Shown here piece by piece: positions 5,087-6,327 of a stretch of 6,327 nucleotides of DNA. The notes beneath the pieces were generated by a model, which worked only from the letters and a program-made list of their open reading frames with translations, searched no databases and was not told the DNA's origin. Position 1 is the stretch's first letter. Each line of letters begins with the position of its first letter. Made by a program: the position numbers and the translations under genes. This stretch comes from an uncultured Clostridia bacterium (lineage in GTDB: Bacteria > Bacillota > Clostridia > Christensenellales > CAG-917). The stretch covers positions 1 to 6,327 of the forward strand of contig CAMGKS010000071.1 in the NCBI GenBank assembly GCA_946056785.1. The letters run 5' to 3'.

Positions 5087-6271
5087 ATGAAGAGAAATTT
5101 AGTTATAGTTTTAATTGTGTTGTTAGCGCTTATCCTTACGGTCTTTACGGCATGCGATAAAGACGTAAAGGGCGAAGAGCAAACGAACAACGTTGACGGC
5201 GGTACCGCATTTGAAGTATTGCCGGACGGCATTTATGACGGCATAGAAGTATCCGACGGAAAAGTCTGCTCGTATTCCGGAACTGCAACCGACGTAGTAA
5301 TTCCGAAGGGAGTGACGGGCATTGAAAGCAACGTGTTTTCAGATACTGACGTTACAAGCGTAGTAATTCCCGACGGCGTAACGTACGTCGATAAATTCGG
5401 AAGTTGTAAATCGTTACGCAGCGTAACTATCCCTGACAGCGTCACTAATATAGCTCAAAACGCTTTTAGCGGTTGCAACGTTTTAGAATTCGCCGAGTAT
5501 GAAAACGGTAAATATATAAACAACCATTTAATAAGCGTAATTGATAAATCGGCAACGAGGTTTAAGATAAAAGACGGCACGATGAGCATTGCCGGCGGAG
5601 TATTTAGCGGCTGTGAAAACTTAACAAGCCTTGAAATTCCCGACGGCGTAAAGGGTATAGGCAGTCGTGTTTTTGAAAATTGTACCGCTCTTGAAACGGT
5701 ACGTATTCCTGAAACCACAATTAAAATAGGAAATTATGCGTTTGACGGCTGTACAAGTTTGAAGAGCGTCAATCTCCCTGAAGGGATAACGGTGATAGGA
5801 ACAAGAATGTTTGCACTTTGCGAGAATCTTGAATCTATAACAATTCCCGATACCGTTACGGGAATTTATGATTTAGCGTTTTTAGAATGTAGAAAGTTAA
5901 CGAGCGTTCGTATTCCCGACAGCGTAAATACAATTTCCGCAAGAGCGTTTTTAAGATGCAGCGGTCTTGAAGAAGTACAATTCGGAAAGGGCGTTGAATA
6001 CGTCGGCGAGGAAGCGTTTATGAATTGTGCCTTATTAACTTCGGTAAAGATAGGGGAAAGCGTAAGGGGAATAGGAAAATACGCATTCCGTTATTGCTAC
6101 GGCTTAGAAAGGATAGAGATTCCCGTCAGTGTAACTACAATAAACAGCAATGCGTTTGAAGCATGTAACAATCTGACGATTTATGCCGAAGCGACAGAGC
6201 AGCCAAGCGGGTGGGACGTCAACTGGAATTATAGCGGCTGCCCCGTAAATTGGGGATATAAAGGCGAATGA
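5087..6271 (+). CDS. BspA-type leucine-rich-repeat lipoprotein (second of pair)
   Basis: A 394-residue paralogue of the preceding gene with the same plan. The signal peptide MKRNLVIVLIV ends in a slightly unusual lipobox FTAC (Phe at -3) with Cys23 as the anchor. A shorter acidic linker (24-40) follows, then the shared FEVLPDGIYDGIEV segment. About twelve BspA/TpLRR repeats follow: three before and nine after the interruption EYENGKYINNHLISVID (about 137-153). The second repeat is shortened (YVDKFGSC). The C-terminal cap, ending in CPVNWGYKGE, is nearly identical to the neighbour's at the DNA level. Its array after the interruption is therefore about three units longer than its partner's, suggesting a longer binding surface. 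Translation starts at ATG 5087 behind GGAGG and it is cotranscribed with the first gene. The ligand is unknown; adhesion or surface binding is a family-based inference. Confidence 0.93.
   Translation: MKRNLVIVLIVLLALILTVFTACDKDVKGEEQTNNVDGGTAFEVLPDGIYDGIEVSDGKVCSYSGTATDVVIPKGVTGIESNVFSDTDVTSVVIPDGVTYVDKFGSCKSLRSVTIPDSVTNIAQNAFSGCNVLEFAEYENGKYINNHLISVIDKSATRFKIKDGTMSIAGGVFSGCENLTSLEIPDGVKGIGSRVFENCTALETVRIPETTIKIGNYAFDGCTSLKSVNLPEGITVIGTRMFALCENLESITIPDTVTGIYDLAFLECRKLTSVRIPDSVNTISARAFLRCSGLEEVQFGKGVEYVGEEAFMNCALLTSVKIGESVRGIGKYAFRYCYGLERIEIPVSVTTINSNAFEACNNLTIYAEATEQPSGWDVNWNYSGCPVNWGYKGE
6174..6260 (+). repeat. 87-bp 3' end copy 2, shared by the two LRR genes
   Basis: This is the partner of 4969-5055, with 85 of 87 bases identical. 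The match stops a few codons before each stop codon and fades quickly upstream. Confidence 0.9.
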
Positions 6272-6327
6272 CGTATCCGAACGAATATTAAAACGACTAT
6301 ATATAAATGGTTTTGTTAATAAATATA
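6272..6327. other. Short tail after the second LRR gene, no terminator seen
   Basis: These 56 AT-rich bases hold only a weak AAAAC/GTTTT pairing and no T run that would end transcription. The operon may continue past the window. Confidence 0.4.

Noticed and set aside
4265..5718. Several minus-strand open frames opposite the LRR genes
   Set aside because: They repeat Ser/Thr/Pro/Leu patterns with the 69-bp period of the LRR units, which marks them as shadows.

Overview
The window looks like chromosomal DNA of an uncultured, AT-rich, Gram-positive bacterium, most likely a gut member of Bacillota/Clostridia. The signs are GGAGG-type Shine-Dalgarno sites, housekeeping-type promoters, lipobox signal peptides, an RsgI-like extracellular domain and BspA-type leucine-rich-repeat (LRR) lipoproteins. 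This is inference from gene content and style; no marker gene is present.

Layout. 1-171 is AT-rich leader with no confident feature. 182-1693 (+) encodes a 503-residue lipoprotein whose first mature domain resembles the extracellular middle domain of the anti-sigma factor RsgI, followed by a long helical region. A hairpin (1728-1775) and a degenerate A-rich tandem repeat (about 1767-2013) fill the gap to a convergent RluA-family pseudouridine synthase gene (2983-2171, -). That gene has a perfect TTGACA-N17-TATAAT promoter placed so that transcription should begin exactly at its ATG, a candidate leaderless mRNA. Divergent from it, with its own extended -10 promoter and a strong terminator, is an 87-residue gene (3214-3477, +) with a possible MoaD/ThiS-like beta-grasp pattern. 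After a gap of about 420 bp with possible gene debris, a promoter at 3880-3908 with a 12-bp palindrome in its spacer drives two tandem LRR lipoprotein genes (3948-5063 and 5087-6271, +). They are 23 bp apart and almost identical over their last 87 shared bases.

How the genes work together. Three of the five genes encode predicted surface-anchored lipoproteins: one RsgI-M-like and two BspA-like. The pseudouridine synthase and the small protein are cytoplasmic and independent transcription units. Nothing ties the five into one pathway. The best candidates for something unusual are the RsgI-M-like domain moved onto a lipid anchor with its Asn-Pro site intact, and the apparently leaderless synthase gene. 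No RNA genes, CRISPR arrays, insertion sequences or phage genes were seen.
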